From Lyngbya sp. HA4199-MV5 (GTDB lineage Bacteria > Cyanobacteriota > Cyanobacteriia > Leptolyngbyales > Leptolyngbyaceae), in the NCBI GenBank assembly GCA_019359375.1, contig JAHHHL010000017.1, positions 62,001 through 126,000 of the forward strand: DNA of 64,000 nucleotides, in the 5' to 3' direction. The first letter of the stretch is position 1. Each line of letters starts with the position of its first letter. The notes beneath the pieces are model-generated. The model worked only from the letters and a program-made list of their open reading frames with translations, searched no databases and was not told the origin of the DNA. Shown piece by piece: positions 43,739 through 52,672 of the stretch. Both the position numbers and the translations under genes were made by a program.

Positions 43739-44839
43739 ATGAATAGCGACCTTGCAGCGATCGACGCAACGCCTGCATCTTCCCGCGAAACCGTGTTTCC
43801 CTCTGAGCATGAATTGCTCAAAACGAGCCTCCTAACCCCGAACGTCAGCGAAACGCTCATCGCCGATGCCACGCAGGCGATGTCAGAGCGTCTCCTCCAT
43901 GAGGGCTGTGAGCATTACCATACAGGGCAATTTGAAGCAGCATTAAAAGCCTTTCAGCAAGCGTTTTTGCTTTGTCGCGATTGTGGAAACGTGCCTGGGC
44001 AAGAGAAAGCACTGAGCGGTCTGGGCTTGACTCACTACAGCCTGAGAGACTACGCCAGAGCCATTAAATATTCCAAGCAAAGCTTAGACATTGCACAAAC
44101 GCTTCAAGATCGCCGGGGGATTGTCAAAATCCTCGGCAACTTGGGCAATGCCTATCGTCATCTCAAAGAACAGATGAAGGCGATCGAGTACCAGCAGCAA
44201 AGTCTGACCATCGCGCAAGAAATTGGCGATCGGCGGGGTGAAATGGCTGCATTGAACAATCTGGGTTTGGCTCACAAGGCATTGGGCGATTATGAGGCTG
44301 CCATTCGCTGTGAAGAACAAAGCCTGGTGATTGCGCGTGAACTGCAAGATGACCAGATTGAGGAGCAGATTCTTAAAAATCTAGGCAACGCCTGTTATGC
44401 GCTGGGCAACTACACCCGCGCGATCGATTACTATCAGCAACGCCTGGTGCTGGCACGAGAATTCAACGATCGTCGCATCGAAGGTCAGATTCTACGCAAT
44501 TTAGGAAATGCTTGCTATGCCCTTGGCGACTATGATCGCGCGATTGAATACAGTAAGCAATGGCTGCATGTCACGCGGGAAACTCACGATCGTCGTGGCG
44601 AAGAACAAGCACTGGGTAGCGTTGGCGTTGGCTACGATGCCCTCGGCAACTATGCACGCGCGATCGACTACTACGAACAGCGCTTAGCGATCGCCCACAA
44701 AATGAAGGATCACCGCATTGCCGAACAAGTGTTGGGTAGTCTGCGTGTTGCCTATTACGCGATCGGCGACTACGCCAAAGCTACCGAATGTACAGAGCAG
44801 CGCCAAGCACTCCTGGAAGCGACCTTGCGCCATCCTTAG
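43739..44839 (+). CDS. Tetratricopeptide repeat protein, LGN-like
   Basis: A 366-residue protein with no signal peptide. After ~45 residues come about seven units of ~40 residues with the pattern Q-x-x-A-L-x-x-L-G-x-A-Y-x-A-L-G-D-Y. Examples are GNAYRHLKEQMKAIEYQQQS and GNACYALGDYDRAIEYSKQW. This is the 40-residue TPR type of LGN/Rapsyn proteins, usually scaffolds for signalling complexes. No effector domain is fused. Stands alone; function not known. Confidence 0.88.
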   Translation: MNSDLAAIDATPASSRETVFPSEHELLKTSLLTPNVSETLIADATQAMSERLLHEGCEHYHTGQFEAALKAFQQAFLLCRDCGNVPGQEKALSGLGLTHYSLRDYARAIKYSKQSLDIAQTLQDRRGIVKILGNLGNAYRHLKEQMKAIEYQQQSLTIAQEIGDRRGEMAALNNLGLAHKALGDYEAAIRCEEQSLVIARELQDDQIEEQILKNLGNACYALGNYTRAIDYYQQRLVLAREFNDRRIEGQILRNLGNACYALGDYDRAIEYSKQWLHVTRETHDRRGEEQALGSVGVGYDALGNYARAIDYYEQRLAIAHKMKDHRIAEQVLGSLRVAYYAIGDYAKATECTEQRQALLEATLRHP

Positions 44840-44914
44840 GATCGTGTACAGTTTGATACTCCCGCATGGCTGCAACCCTGCTAGCGTTAGCCAGTTGTAA
44901 GCACGGTGTGATGT

Positions 44915-45736
44915 ATGGCGCGATCGCTTGTTGGTTCAATTGAAACACTCTGGCGTTATCCCGTAAAATCGATGCTGGGAGAAGAACTGGAGGCATCAGA
45001 AGTCACAAAGCACGGGCTGTTGGGCGATCGAGCATATGCGCTGCTGGATGTGCAAAGCGGCAGGGTTGCCAGTGCCAAGAATCCGAAAAGATGGGCAAAG
45101 CTGCTGGATTTTCAGGCGGCATATACAGAGACTCCGGAGCGTGAAACCCTTCCTCCAGTGCGCGTTTCCTTGCCGGATGGTGGGTCGGTACTGAGTGAGG
45201 CGATCGACACCAGCCGTATTCTCTCTGGGCTGCTCGATCGAGAGGTACAGCTTTTAACCGCAGCTCCAGCAACCGCCAGCCTGGATCAATACTGGCCCAA
45301 CGTTGAAGGCACGGCACATCAGGAAGCCATCACCGAGCTAGTGTTGCCACCGGGTACGTTTTTCGATTCCTGCCCTATCCACGCGATCACGACCGCAACA
45401 TTGGCATGTCTTCAGGAACTTTATCCAGAGGGGCAGTTTGATTTGCGTCGCTTTCGACCCAATTTGTTGATCAAGCCCGTGTCTGATGAGGCAACGTTTG
45501 TGGAAGATGCCTGGGTCGGTGGCGTGCTGGCGATCGGTGAAGAAGTACGCCTCAGCATCGATACCGCCTGCCCTCGCTGTGTCGTGACAACGCTAGCTCA
45601 AGCTGGTTTGCCGAATGATTTGGGCATTTTGCAAACAACGGCAAAGCATAATAACGTGATTGCAGGCATCCGTGCCTCAGTCTTACAAGGCGGCACCATT
45701 CATAAAGATGATCCAATTTGGCTAGAGTCACTGTAA
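44915..45736 (+). CDS. MOSC domain-containing protein (YcbX-like)
   Basis: A 273-residue protein with an MOSC_N beta-barrel (VGSIETLWRYPVKSMLGEEL) and a C-terminal MOSC domain. FRPNLLIKP and DTACPRCVVTTLAQAGL contain the arginine and the conserved cysteine that would bind molybdenum cofactor. In E. coli YcbX reduces N-hydroxylated compounds; here no ferredoxin domain is fused, so an electron donor must be separate. The start ATG at 44915 comes after TGTGATGT without a strong RBS. Confidence 0.9.
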   Translation: MARSLVGSIETLWRYPVKSMLGEELEASEVTKHGLLGDRAYALLDVQSGRVASAKNPKRWAKLLDFQAAYTETPERETLPPVRVSLPDGGSVLSEAIDTSRILSGLLDREVQLLTAAPATASLDQYWPNVEGTAHQEAITELVLPPGTFFDSCPIHAITTATLACLQELYPEGQFDLRRFRPNLLIKPVSDEATFVEDAWVGGVLAIGEEVRLSIDTACPRCVVTTLAQAGLPNDLGILQTTAKHNNVIAGIRASVLQGGTIHKDDPIWLESL

Positions 45737-45877
45737 AGGATTGTTAGACTACAAAAGTATCTATAGACATATGAGTGTGGATTTTTTCACACGTTTCCTT
45801 TGCCAGTCGTCACGATAGATTAATCTGGTTAACTGGGTCAGGTAGCATAGAAGTATGGTTCCCATAGGGCTAAAGCG

Positions 45878-46288
45878 ATGACCCTAACAGCCAGTGAACA
45901 GACAGGAATTACTCGCACAGAACGCGGACTGACGATCGCAGGTACGCGCATCACTCTTTATGATGTGATGGATTATCTGACAGCTCAGTACCCACCCAAG
46001 TTCATCCGTGGTCTCTTTAACCTAACCGATGAGCAAATTAACGTTGCTCTTGCCTACATTGAGAAAAATCGCGCGGAAGTCGAAGCCGAGTATCAAATTG
46101 TACTGAAGGAAGCTGAGGAACTTCGACAGTATTACGAAGCTCGGAACCATGATCTCATTGCCCGACTTGCGACAGAGCCACCTAAGGCAGGTATGGAATC
46201 TGCCTGGGGAAAACTTCAAGCACAGAAGGCAAAACATCAAGCTTTGCGTGAGTCTAGGCATGATTTTTCTAGTCGATCACAATCTTGA
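45878..46288 (+). CDS. DUF433 domain protein (antitoxin-like)
   Basis: A 136-residue protein. The N-terminal DUF433 winged-helix domain reads GLTIAGTRITLYDVMDYLTA and FNLTDEQINVALAYIEKNR; the rest is a charged helix (EAEYQIVLKEAEELRQYYEA) that may bind a partner. It overlaps the PIN-like gene at 46260 by 29 bases. DUF433 proteins are known antitoxins paired with DUF5615/Mut7-C PIN-like toxins, so an RNase toxin-antitoxin pair is the likely reading. Confidence 0.85.
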   Translation: MTLTASEQTGITRTERGLTIAGTRITLYDVMDYLTAQYPPKFIRGLFNLTDEQINVALAYIEKNRAEVEAEYQIVLKEAEELRQYYEARNHDLIARLATEPPKAGMESAWGKLQAQKAKHQALRESRHDFSSRSQS

Positions 46289-46655
46289 AGGACATGCTCT
46301 ACTTTTGTCAGGTTATATTGCTAGTCTAGGCTGGCTTGATCTCCTGTCCATTCGCTTTCTCACCTTTGAAGCGCTTGCATTACCCATCACGAGTAGTGAT
46401 AGAAATGTGTGGCGGTTTGCACAGAAAAATCAAATGATCTTGCTAACAGCCAATCGGAGTATAAAAGACAAGAATTCTCTAGAGCAAGTGATGCGTGAAG
46501 AAAATACATCGACATCACTGCCCGTTGTCACCGTTGGAGATGCTGATCGAATTCTGACCGATGCTGATTATAGCAATCGGTGTGTTGATCGGCTGATTGA
46601 GATTGTCTTTGATCTTGATGAGTACCGAGGCTCAAGGAGACTTTTCATTCCATAA
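46260..46655 (+). CDS. PIN-like (DUF5615/Mut7-C-type) putative toxin
   Basis: A 131-residue protein. The frame is open from 46149 but the domain starts with MIFLVDHNLEGHALLLSGY, so I begin at 46260. An acidic residue in VDHNL, then FAQKNQMILLTANRS, and DADRILTDADY give a PIN-like layout, although several active-site acids are not obvious. It overlaps the DUF433 gene. The toxin role is inferred from pairing. The region looks AT-richer than its surroundings. Confidence 0.72.
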   Translation: MIFLVDHNLEGHALLLSGYIASLGWLDLLSIRFLTFEALALPITSSDRNVWRFAQKNQMILLTANRSIKDKNSLEQVMREENTSTSLPVVTVGDADRILTDADYSNRCVDRLIEIVFDLDEYRGSRRLFIP

Positions 46656-46701
46656 GATTGTCGGTATTGGGCGGTAACAGTGGCGATCAATGCATACTGA
46701 A

Positions 46702-47064
46702 CTATAAGCCCCGATCGCGCTCCAGATCGTGAATCACTTTTTCGTAAATCCACATGAGAGAGCGATCGGGATTTTGTGCTTGAGCCTCTTCCACGAGATG
46801 CCTTGCTAACGATTCATTCCCGTTGAGTAACATCACCAGGCGGCGATGGAGCGGGGCTACCTGCCAGTCCGTTTCAGCGGACGATTGTTGAGTTTGGGTC
46901 ATCACCTGTTCGCCCCGTGCAATCAGGTCATCCACGGTTTGCTGCACCTCGACCTGTACCGCGGCGATGCTTTCATCCAAGCGCTCGATTTGTTCGATCG
47001 TCACCGCGACTAACCCTGCCCCAAAATAGAAGGTTTTTTGAAGCAGATCGTTCAAGCTATCCAT
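46702..47064 (-). CDS. Phasin-like helical protein
   Basis: A 120-residue protein. It starts MDSLNDLLQKTFYFGAGLVA, and continues with a long amphipathic helix (IEQIERLDESIAAVQVEVQ) that resembles polyhydroxyalkanoate granule-associated phasin-type proteins. The C-terminal half (NGNESLARHLVEEAQAQNPD) is conserved-looking but unknown. No membrane helix is strong. Called phasin-like with caution; no PHA genes are nearby. Confidence 0.6.
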   Translation of the reverse strand: MDSLNDLLQKTFYFGAGLVAVTIEQIERLDESIAAVQVEVQQTVDDLIARGEQVMTQTQQSSAETDWQVAPLHRRLVMLLNGNESLARHLVEEAQAQNPDRSLMWIYEKVIHDLERDRGL

Positions 47065-47189
47065 AACTACCTACTTCTTTGAGTTGCAACGTTCTTATTC
47101 TGCCTTCGACTCCATCGTACTGTCCAACAATGGAAGACAATTCATGACCTCCACGGTTGGACAGCGCGATCGTACTTACTATCCAATTG

Positions 47190-48566
47190 CTATTGACCAA
47201 CCAGGCTGGATAGAATCCGTTGCCAAAAGGGACGCGCATCACCTTCGATTTGCGGCAGCTTTTTACGAATGTCTTGAATGTTCCATCCGGTCAGGCGCGA
47301 CAGGTTTTGTGCCTGTTGCTCAAACCGACGGGGGAGCGATCGGCGATACTGGTATGCTGCCTGACACTTCGGCGCTCCGGTAAAGGCATGACGCAGCACA
47401 TAGCGACCCTGGAACGTCTCGCGGTTGCCCGTTTCCTGAAAGACCAGATCTTCGGGGAACTTATCGCGGGTATAGCGGACGTGCAGACGGGTGATGAAAA
47501 CATTGGAGGAGGGGAAACGACGGGGACGGAATCCACCTGATGGCATGGGAACCGCATCGTCTGGATTGTCGAGCCAGAAAACACCCGCTTGTTTCAGTTC
47601 TGTTGGTGACAGTGGCTCTGCGGAACAGGGGTCGCAGTTTGCCATATCCCACGCATATTCCATAAAGGCAACTTTGCGATCTTCGCGATCGTATGCCGTC
47701 TGGAACATTGCCTTGTAAAAATCGCTAAACTCATTTTTCACAAACACTGGAATCTCCGAATCTGACGGCACTTTCACGGTGCGATAGTTTGTGACTTCCG
47801 TTTGTCCTTCGGGTGAAAGCACGTAGATGAGCAAATCCTGTGCGGCTTTTGCATTGATCATGCCTAACCGAATGGGCAGCATAAAACGTGGCGACTCGTA
47901 GGCTATTTGCAGGGGACGGAGGGATTGATAGCCCGCTTTATCGTATTCATTCAAATTGACCTTTGCCACGAAAAACTTTAGCTTCTGCCGAATGTAAGGC
48001 TTTAGCAGTTGGTTCGCCCCTTTGGGAATTTTGTAGCCATTCTGATTCAACCAGGTCTGCAATCCATCCGATTCCTTGGCGCTCAGTAACAGAATGTCAT
48101 ACTCGCCCACAGTATAGCGGGCTTCTACCGTCACACCCAGCGAGTCTCTACGTGCTCTGTTTGACTCCTGAGCCGCTCCTGACGCAGCAGAGGGAGCCGG
48201 AACCGCCCGCTCGTACAGCCGCTGCTCACACGGATCTTCGTCAAAATATTCCACCAGACGGGGCGCACTAAAGGCATCCAACCGCTCAATGATTTTGGGG
48301 TCAGCCACTTTAATCTGATCCTTCCGCAGCACTACTGGGACAGGCACGACGATCGCAAAATCTTTCACTTCGCCCTGAAAGTCATTTGCCATCGTTAGCA
48401 CCGTGCGATTGCCTGCACGCGCGATCGCCACCTGCGAAGCCTGGTTGTACAGTTTGGCATCTGCTTTTGCGACGTAAAAGCCGCAGAACGCCCACGCACT
48501 CGGAGCAACCAGCAGGCAAACAAGACAGGTAAACAATAAGGTTATGAGAATACGTAGGGGTTTCAT
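47190..48566 (-). CDS. DUF2330 protein, exported
   Basis: A 458-residue protein with a signal peptide (LRILITLLFTCLVCLLVAPS, cut after AWA). The mature start CGFYVAKADAKLYNQASQV and FQGEVKDFAIVVPVPVV are the core of DUF2330. Two internal stretches rich in Pro/Ala/Ser occur. The C-terminus (WNIQDIRKKLPQ) is hydrophilic. Function unknown. It lies on the same strand downstream of an RnfD-like gene, separated by ~196 bases of repeats; co-regulation is possible. Confidence 0.85.
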   Translation of the reverse strand: MKPLRILITLLFTCLVCLLVAPSAWAFCGFYVAKADAKLYNQASQVAIARAGNRTVLTMANDFQGEVKDFAIVVPVPVVLRKDQIKVADPKIIERLDAFSAPRLVEYFDEDPCEQRLYERAVPAPSAASGAAQESNRARRDSLGVTVEARYTVGEYDILLLSAKESDGLQTWLNQNGYKIPKGANQLLKPYIRQKLKFFVAKVNLNEYDKAGYQSLRPLQIAYESPRFMLPIRLGMINAKAAQDLLIYVLSPEGQTEVTNYRTVKVPSDSEIPVFVKNEFSDFYKAMFQTAYDREDRKVAFMEYAWDMANCDPCSAEPLSPTELKQAGVFWLDNPDDAVPMPSGGFRPRRFPSSNVFITRLHVRYTRDKFPEDLVFQETGNRETFQGRYVLRHAFTGAPKCQAAYQYRRSLPRRFEQQAQNLSRLTGWNIQDIRKKLPQIEGDARPFWQRILSSLVGQ

Positions 48567-48762
48567 GATTAGTTTTGAGTTTTGAGTTGTTGGAGAGGAG
48601 TCAGAAGACAGAGGAAGTTGTTGGTTGTTAGTTGTTGATTGTTAGAAGGAGTCAGAAGGTAAAGGAAGTTGTTGGTTGTTAGAAGAGGCAGGGGGAGAAG
48701 AGTTTTGAGTTTTGAGCTTTGGCTGATAGCTGACGGCTGATAGCTGCCCGGATTTACGAGCT
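48567..48762. repeat. Short-repeat tract between DUF2330 and RnfD-like genes
   Basis: TTGAGTTTTGAGTTGTTGG, GAAGTTGTTGGTTGTTAG units and GGCTGATAGCTGACGGCTGA. The same family is also translated at 48785-48834 in the tail of the next gene. Confidence 0.7.
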
Positions 48763-49836
48763 TTAAGTAACCAGTGCTGTCATTTCTCCCTCCCCTGCCC
48801 CCTCTGCCTCCCCTGCCTCCTCTGCTTCCTTCGCTCGACTCTGCCAAACAAAGCGATCGCCCGGAAAAACGGCATCGATCAAAATGCTCAACGGTGCCAG
48901 CGCGAAGAGTGCCCAGAAGACAGCGGTTGAAAGAAACAGGTAGTTGCGGAGAAAGAAGGTGAGGAGCGCGATCGCCGTTGCCCACAGCAATCGACCGATT
49001 CGAGCATTGGGAATGGTGCGCGGGTCAGTGATCATAAACAGAGAAAACATGAGCAGCGAACCACTCATCAGGCGATGCGCCCACACATCCCATGTCCAGC
49101 CCAGCAAGACGTTGCGGATACCCTCCAGCACGGCGTAGCTACCCAGAAAGGCGATCGTCGTATCCCACCGTCCCACTCGCCCCACCACCAACCCACCGCA
49201 GCTTAAAAACATCAGGGCATACCAGCCTTCTTCGCCCCACTGTCCCGGTGATACCCACGCATCTGGTGTGAGTAGGAGCGCTGCCACAATGCCAAAATTA
49301 CCTGGGTTGAAGACATGCTTCCCGTTAACTCGAATCAGAAATTTGCTGACGATCGCCGCCACACACGCGAAAACCATTGTGCTGTAATGATCGGCGCGAA
49401 GGAGGATGCTGAGTCCAAGTGAGGTGACAAGAGCACTGGGGAGAGAGGAGAGAAAGGCAGGGGAAAGGATGAAGGCTAAAGGAGGAAGGCTAAAAGATGA
49501 GGGATGAAGGCTAAAGGCGGAAGGCGAAAGGCTAAAGGCTTTGAATTTTCCCGACTCCCAATTCCCGACTCCCGACTCCCCACCCCTCTCCTCTCCTGCT
49601 CCCCCTGCCTCCTCCGCTTCCCCTGCTCCTGCCTTCTGCCCCCTGCCCTCTGCCTTCTGCCTCACGCCAACCATCACCCACTGAGTCGTTACACACGTTG
49701 CGATCGCCACCGCAATCATGCCGGGTTTCAGCGACCAATCCCGTGTGCCCAAACCCACCACTAGAAAGAGTCCCAGGAAGAGGATTTGATACGTGCGGGC
49801 ATCATCCCATAGGCGATCGTCAGTCCAGAACAGCAT
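48763..49836 (-). CDS. RnfD-like membrane subunit with in-frame repeat insertion
   Basis: A 357-residue RnfD/NqrB-type membrane protein. Helices and motifs such as FAPLSIL-like APLSILIDAVF, KHVFNPGNFGIVAALLLTPDAWVSPGQWGEEGWYA (read in parts) and ITDPRTIPNARIGR fit the family. Residues 60-133 are low-complexity (EGRGQKAGAGEAEEAGGAG, later FSLSPSAFSLHPSSFSLPP) and come from spacer-type repeats. They replace a short loop between two helices. The C-terminal tail (KEAEEAGEAEGAGEGE) is also repeat-derived. No other Rnf or Nqr subunit is in the window, so a stand-alone ion or flavin role is unclear. Confidence 0.85.
   Translation of the reverse strand: MLFWTDDRLWDDARTYQILFLGLFLVVGLGTRDWSLKPGMIAVAIATCVTTQWVMVGVRQKAEGRGQKAGAGEAEEAGGAGEERGGESGVGNWESGKFKAFSLSPSAFSLHPSSFSLPPLAFILSPAFLSSLPSALVTSLGLSILLRADHYSTMVFACVAAIVSKFLIRVNGKHVFNPGNFGIVAALLLTPDAWVSPGQWGEEGWYALMFLSCGGLVVGRVGRWDTTIAFLGSYAVLEGIRNVLLGWTWDVWAHRLMSGSLLMFSLFMITDPRTIPNARIGRLLWATAIALLTFFLRNYLFLSTAVFWALFALAPLSILIDAVFPGDRFVWQSRAKEAEEAGEAEGAGEGEMTALVT
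49440..49664 (-). repeat. Short-repeat tract inside the RnfD-like coding region
   Basis: AAGGCTAAAGG and GATGAAGGCTAAAGGCGGAA units, then CCCGACTCCCAATTCCCGAC, then CTGCTCCTGCCTTCTGCCCC units. About 225 bases, kept in frame. Confidence 0.85.
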
Positions 49837-50015
49837 CGGTAGCCCTCAGTGAAGAACATTGGATGGCTGCTATTATGACCTCGCTAAAATGAAAACCTGG
49901 AATTGTTACGGTTTAGGTAACGGTAGGGATGAAAGCTCGCTTGATGCAGAGAAATGAAGTTAGTTACAACAAAAAGCTGTCTATGCTAAACACAACGCTC
50001 AGCACCTAATGCTAT

Positions 50016-50327
50016 ATGGATGAATTGGTTGGCTTTACAGCACGAGAAAAATATATTCTCAATGCTTACCGCGATCGAGCACTCTCAAAGCCATCGCTGT
50101 ATGTGACATGGGAGTTGACTTACATCATTCCTTCACTGCTTTTTATCAGTTTTTACTTTTGGTACAAAGATGTAACCTGGCTCTTTGTCGGCTACGCTTT
50201 GTTGCTCTTTCGGACTGGCTTCAGAATAAAGCAGACCATTCTTTTCTTAGGGTCTTATCGGAGCATTTTCGCAAAGTATGAAGCGAAGATTCAAGAGCTC
50301 ATGGAAGTACAGCAAGAAAGAGAGTAG
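50016..50327 (+). CDS. Small membrane protein of unknown function
   Basis: A 103-residue protein with two hydrophobic helices (LTYIIPSLLFISFYFWY and WLFVGYALLLF) and charged ends. The C-terminal helix (SIFAKYEAKIQELMEVQQE) is amphipathic. No family was recognised. The start at 50016 has no strong RBS. The ORF stands between divergent and convergent genes and its coding nature rests on composition. Confidence 0.55.
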   Translation: MDELVGFTAREKYILNAYRDRALSKPSLYVTWELTYIIPSLLFISFYFWYKDVTWLFVGYALLLFRTGFRIKQTILFLGSYRSIFAKYEAKIQELMEVQQERE

Positions 50328-50363
50328 TACAACGTCCTATCCCCTCTCGTATCTCGCATTGAG

Positions 50364-52448
50364 CTATTGCCCGATCGCCTTCTTCCATGTCTGAATCTCT
50401 TGCTGTGCCTCCGCGTAAGCACCCGAACGCGACGGAATTTTTTGGGCAACGGCGATCGCCTCTGGCACATCGTAAACCGACTGACTCTTGGCGACTTGCA
50501 AAAGCTGGGTACTCCATTCATTGATCGCATTGTCCGCATCCGATCGCAGCGCACTACCCGCTGGCACCTGCTCTGCCATCCGAATGGCGTTAGCTAAGCC
50601 GTCTGGAGACCCTGAGTTGGCTAATTGTCGAGCCGCCTGCAGATTTTGCTCTGCCTGTGCCTGAAGCTCCTGATTGCGTAGCTGCTTGCGCCATTGTCTA
50701 ATATCCACCTGAGCATCCGCATAGAGCGATCGCCCGGAGCCAATTTGCTCGGCTGTTCTGATGGCTGAGGGTAGATCACCTGCGTTGGCGAACTCTCTGG
50801 CGCGATCGAGGTAGGGCTGATCTTGAATCTGTTGCACCTGGGCTGTCCAGGTACGAGCTTTGCTTTGCGCCTCTTTGTACAACGCTCGTCCTGGAGCAAT
50901 CTGATTTGCCTGCGCTGCCGCTGCCTGCAACGAAACCAGATCACCCTGCGCGGCAATTTGTTCTGCCTGCTCTAAAATTGGACGATCCTCGATGGTTTGA
51001 ATTTGCGCTATCCAGGTTTGAATCTGCTTTTGCACTTCATCCCAACGAGGGTTTGAGCGAGCAATGGTAGAAGCTTCGGCGATCGCGGCTGATAGATCGG
51101 CAATCGTACCGGGCTGGGACAAAATGCGTGCTTTCTCAAGTTGGGCGATCGCTTCAATTTCAAGCTGCCAGCGGACGATGAGTTGCTGCGCTTTGCGATA
51201 GAGTGGGCGATTGGGTTGAATCCGCTGCGCCTGAGAAATCGCTTCTTCAATATCTGGCACGGTGTTTAGCCACACCTGGGACTGAGCATTTGCCAGCACG
51301 GTCAGGTCTTTCACTTGCTCATTGAGCTTGACGACATCGGGGATTTTGCCCAAGACATTCAAAGCTCCCTGTAAGTCGCGGCGATCGAGCATTGCCTGCG
51401 CTAGTTCAACCATTTTCTGCCCAAAGTCTCCGATCGCCTTCTGCGCCGCTTGATGCACGTAGCTCTCCGGCTTAATGGACTGTGCCAGCTTGATGGCTTC
51501 TAACAAGTTGGTCAGTCCGCCATCATCAGCCAGCCGTTGCGCTTTACCCAGGGTATTGCCATCTTCCCGCGATGCTGTAATCTTGCCGCTCAGTTCGTTG
51601 TACTTGGTGGTTTGCCAGAAGGTATTATCCACATCCAGCAAGCGCACCGCGTAGGAAAACGCCTGTCGCCAATCGAGGTCACGTAAGGATGCTTCAGCTT
51701 TGCGGTAAAGGGTTTCTGCTTTAGACCAGATGGTTTGCCAGCGCTGCACCCGTTCTTCCACCAGTTTGTAGGCAGACACTTTGGGGGAGATCCGCCGTGC
51801 CGCCGCGATCGCCTCGTTCAGCTTCCCCGCGTTGAAATCGGCTTCTGCCAGCTTCAAGACTTCCAGTGACCAGAGTTCCACCAGGCGATCGGCTTCATCT
51901 CGCAGCGGGTGATCTTTGGGAAGAGAATCCACCAGCGCGATCGCCTGTAGCAAGTCGGTTGAGGTTTGCTTACTGGCTGCCAATCGCGCACACTCAAAGC
52001 GTAACGACGCTGAAGCCAGGGGCCAAAAAATCGCTGGGCAGTTAGGCAACCCTGGCAATTGCAGCAGCAGCGCTAAGGCTAACGCTCCGGTACCCACACA
52101 GCCCACTCCAGTTGCCAGCAGCCAAAACTTCCAGCTATAGAGCCAGCGCAACCAACGGCGCGGTAGCCTATGAGCACCAGGGGGGTGAGCACCAGAGGGG
52201 TAAGCACCAGAGGCGTTGCTAAACGCTGGTTCGTCCGGGTTAGTTGTCTTAGCAACCCGTGGCTTCGGCGGCTGCGAGGGCATAGGGGGTGGGGGTGGCA
52301 AAGCTGAGCCTGCCTGCATCTGGGACTGCGAAACCGAAGTCGCTGCGACCGGACGAGGCGCTGACTGCTGAGGCAACGTCCCACTGTTTCTAGGTTTTGG
52401 CGATCGCTTTGACGGTCGACGGTCTGGTGTGCCCGAATCTCTAGTCAT
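50364..52448 (-). CDS. Large repeat protein with one membrane helix (cyanobacterial, unknown)
   Basis: A 694-residue protein. I start at the ATG at 52448 (MTRDSGTPDRRPSKRSPKPR). Residues ~1-95 are Pro/Ser-rich and disordered, with a short tandem repeat (SGAYPSGAHPPGAHR). A single membrane helix follows (FWLLATGVGCVGTGALALAL). The remaining ~560 residues are helical units of ~60 residues with a pattern like a-E-Q-I-A-x-x-G-D-L-x-x-A-I-x-x-A-x-x-I, ending in W-x-x-Q-I. Examples: LDRAREFANAGDLPSAIRTA, SAYAEAQQEIQTWK. I think databases often label such proteins chromosome-segregation ATPase-like; I see no Walker motif to support an ATPase. Confidence 0.65.
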   Translation of the reverse strand: MTRDSGTPDRRPSKRSPKPRNSGTLPQQSAPRPVAATSVSQSQMQAGSALPPPPPMPSQPPKPRVAKTTNPDEPAFSNASGAYPSGAHPPGAHRLPRRWLRWLYSWKFWLLATGVGCVGTGALALALLLQLPGLPNCPAIFWPLASASLRFECARLAASKQTSTDLLQAIALVDSLPKDHPLRDEADRLVELWSLEVLKLAEADFNAGKLNEAIAAARRISPKVSAYKLVEERVQRWQTIWSKAETLYRKAEASLRDLDWRQAFSYAVRLLDVDNTFWQTTKYNELSGKITASREDGNTLGKAQRLADDGGLTNLLEAIKLAQSIKPESYVHQAAQKAIGDFGQKMVELAQAMLDRRDLQGALNVLGKIPDVVKLNEQVKDLTVLANAQSQVWLNTVPDIEEAISQAQRIQPNRPLYRKAQQLIVRWQLEIEAIAQLEKARILSQPGTIADLSAAIAEASTIARSNPRWDEVQKQIQTWIAQIQTIEDRPILEQAEQIAAQGDLVSLQAAAAQANQIAPGRALYKEAQSKARTWTAQVQQIQDQPYLDRAREFANAGDLPSAIRTAEQIGSGRSLYADAQVDIRQWRKQLRNQELQAQAEQNLQAARQLANSGSPDGLANAIRMAEQVPAGSALRSDADNAINEWSTQLLQVAKSQSVYDVPEAIAVAQKIPSRSGAYAEAQQEIQTWKKAIGQ
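52168..52215 (-). repeat. In-frame 15-bp tandem repeat
   Basis: Three near copies of GAGCACCAGGGGGGT encode the SGAYPSGAHPPGAHR segment. It is a small tandem expansion in a disordered region. Confidence 0.6.
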
Positions 52449-52672
52449 ACTCACAAAACAAGCAGCCGCGCTGCATAGAATCCTCACAAACCATCTGCAT
52501 AGATGCCATGCTACTCTTCAAGCTCCAAAAAGCCAACTTGGTTTGTGCCTCATCGCGCGATCGGCAGAACGACAGCAGCAAGAAGCGCTAGTCTTTATAC
52601 CAGACAATATGAACACCAAACAAGATGAACGCTCAACGTTACGAACCTTTTGTCGGAGCATGATGACCCAGA

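Noticed and set aside
46149-46259. Longer start for the PIN-like gene
   Set aside because: The extra 37 residues lie inside the DUF433 gene in another frame; the domain starts at 46260.
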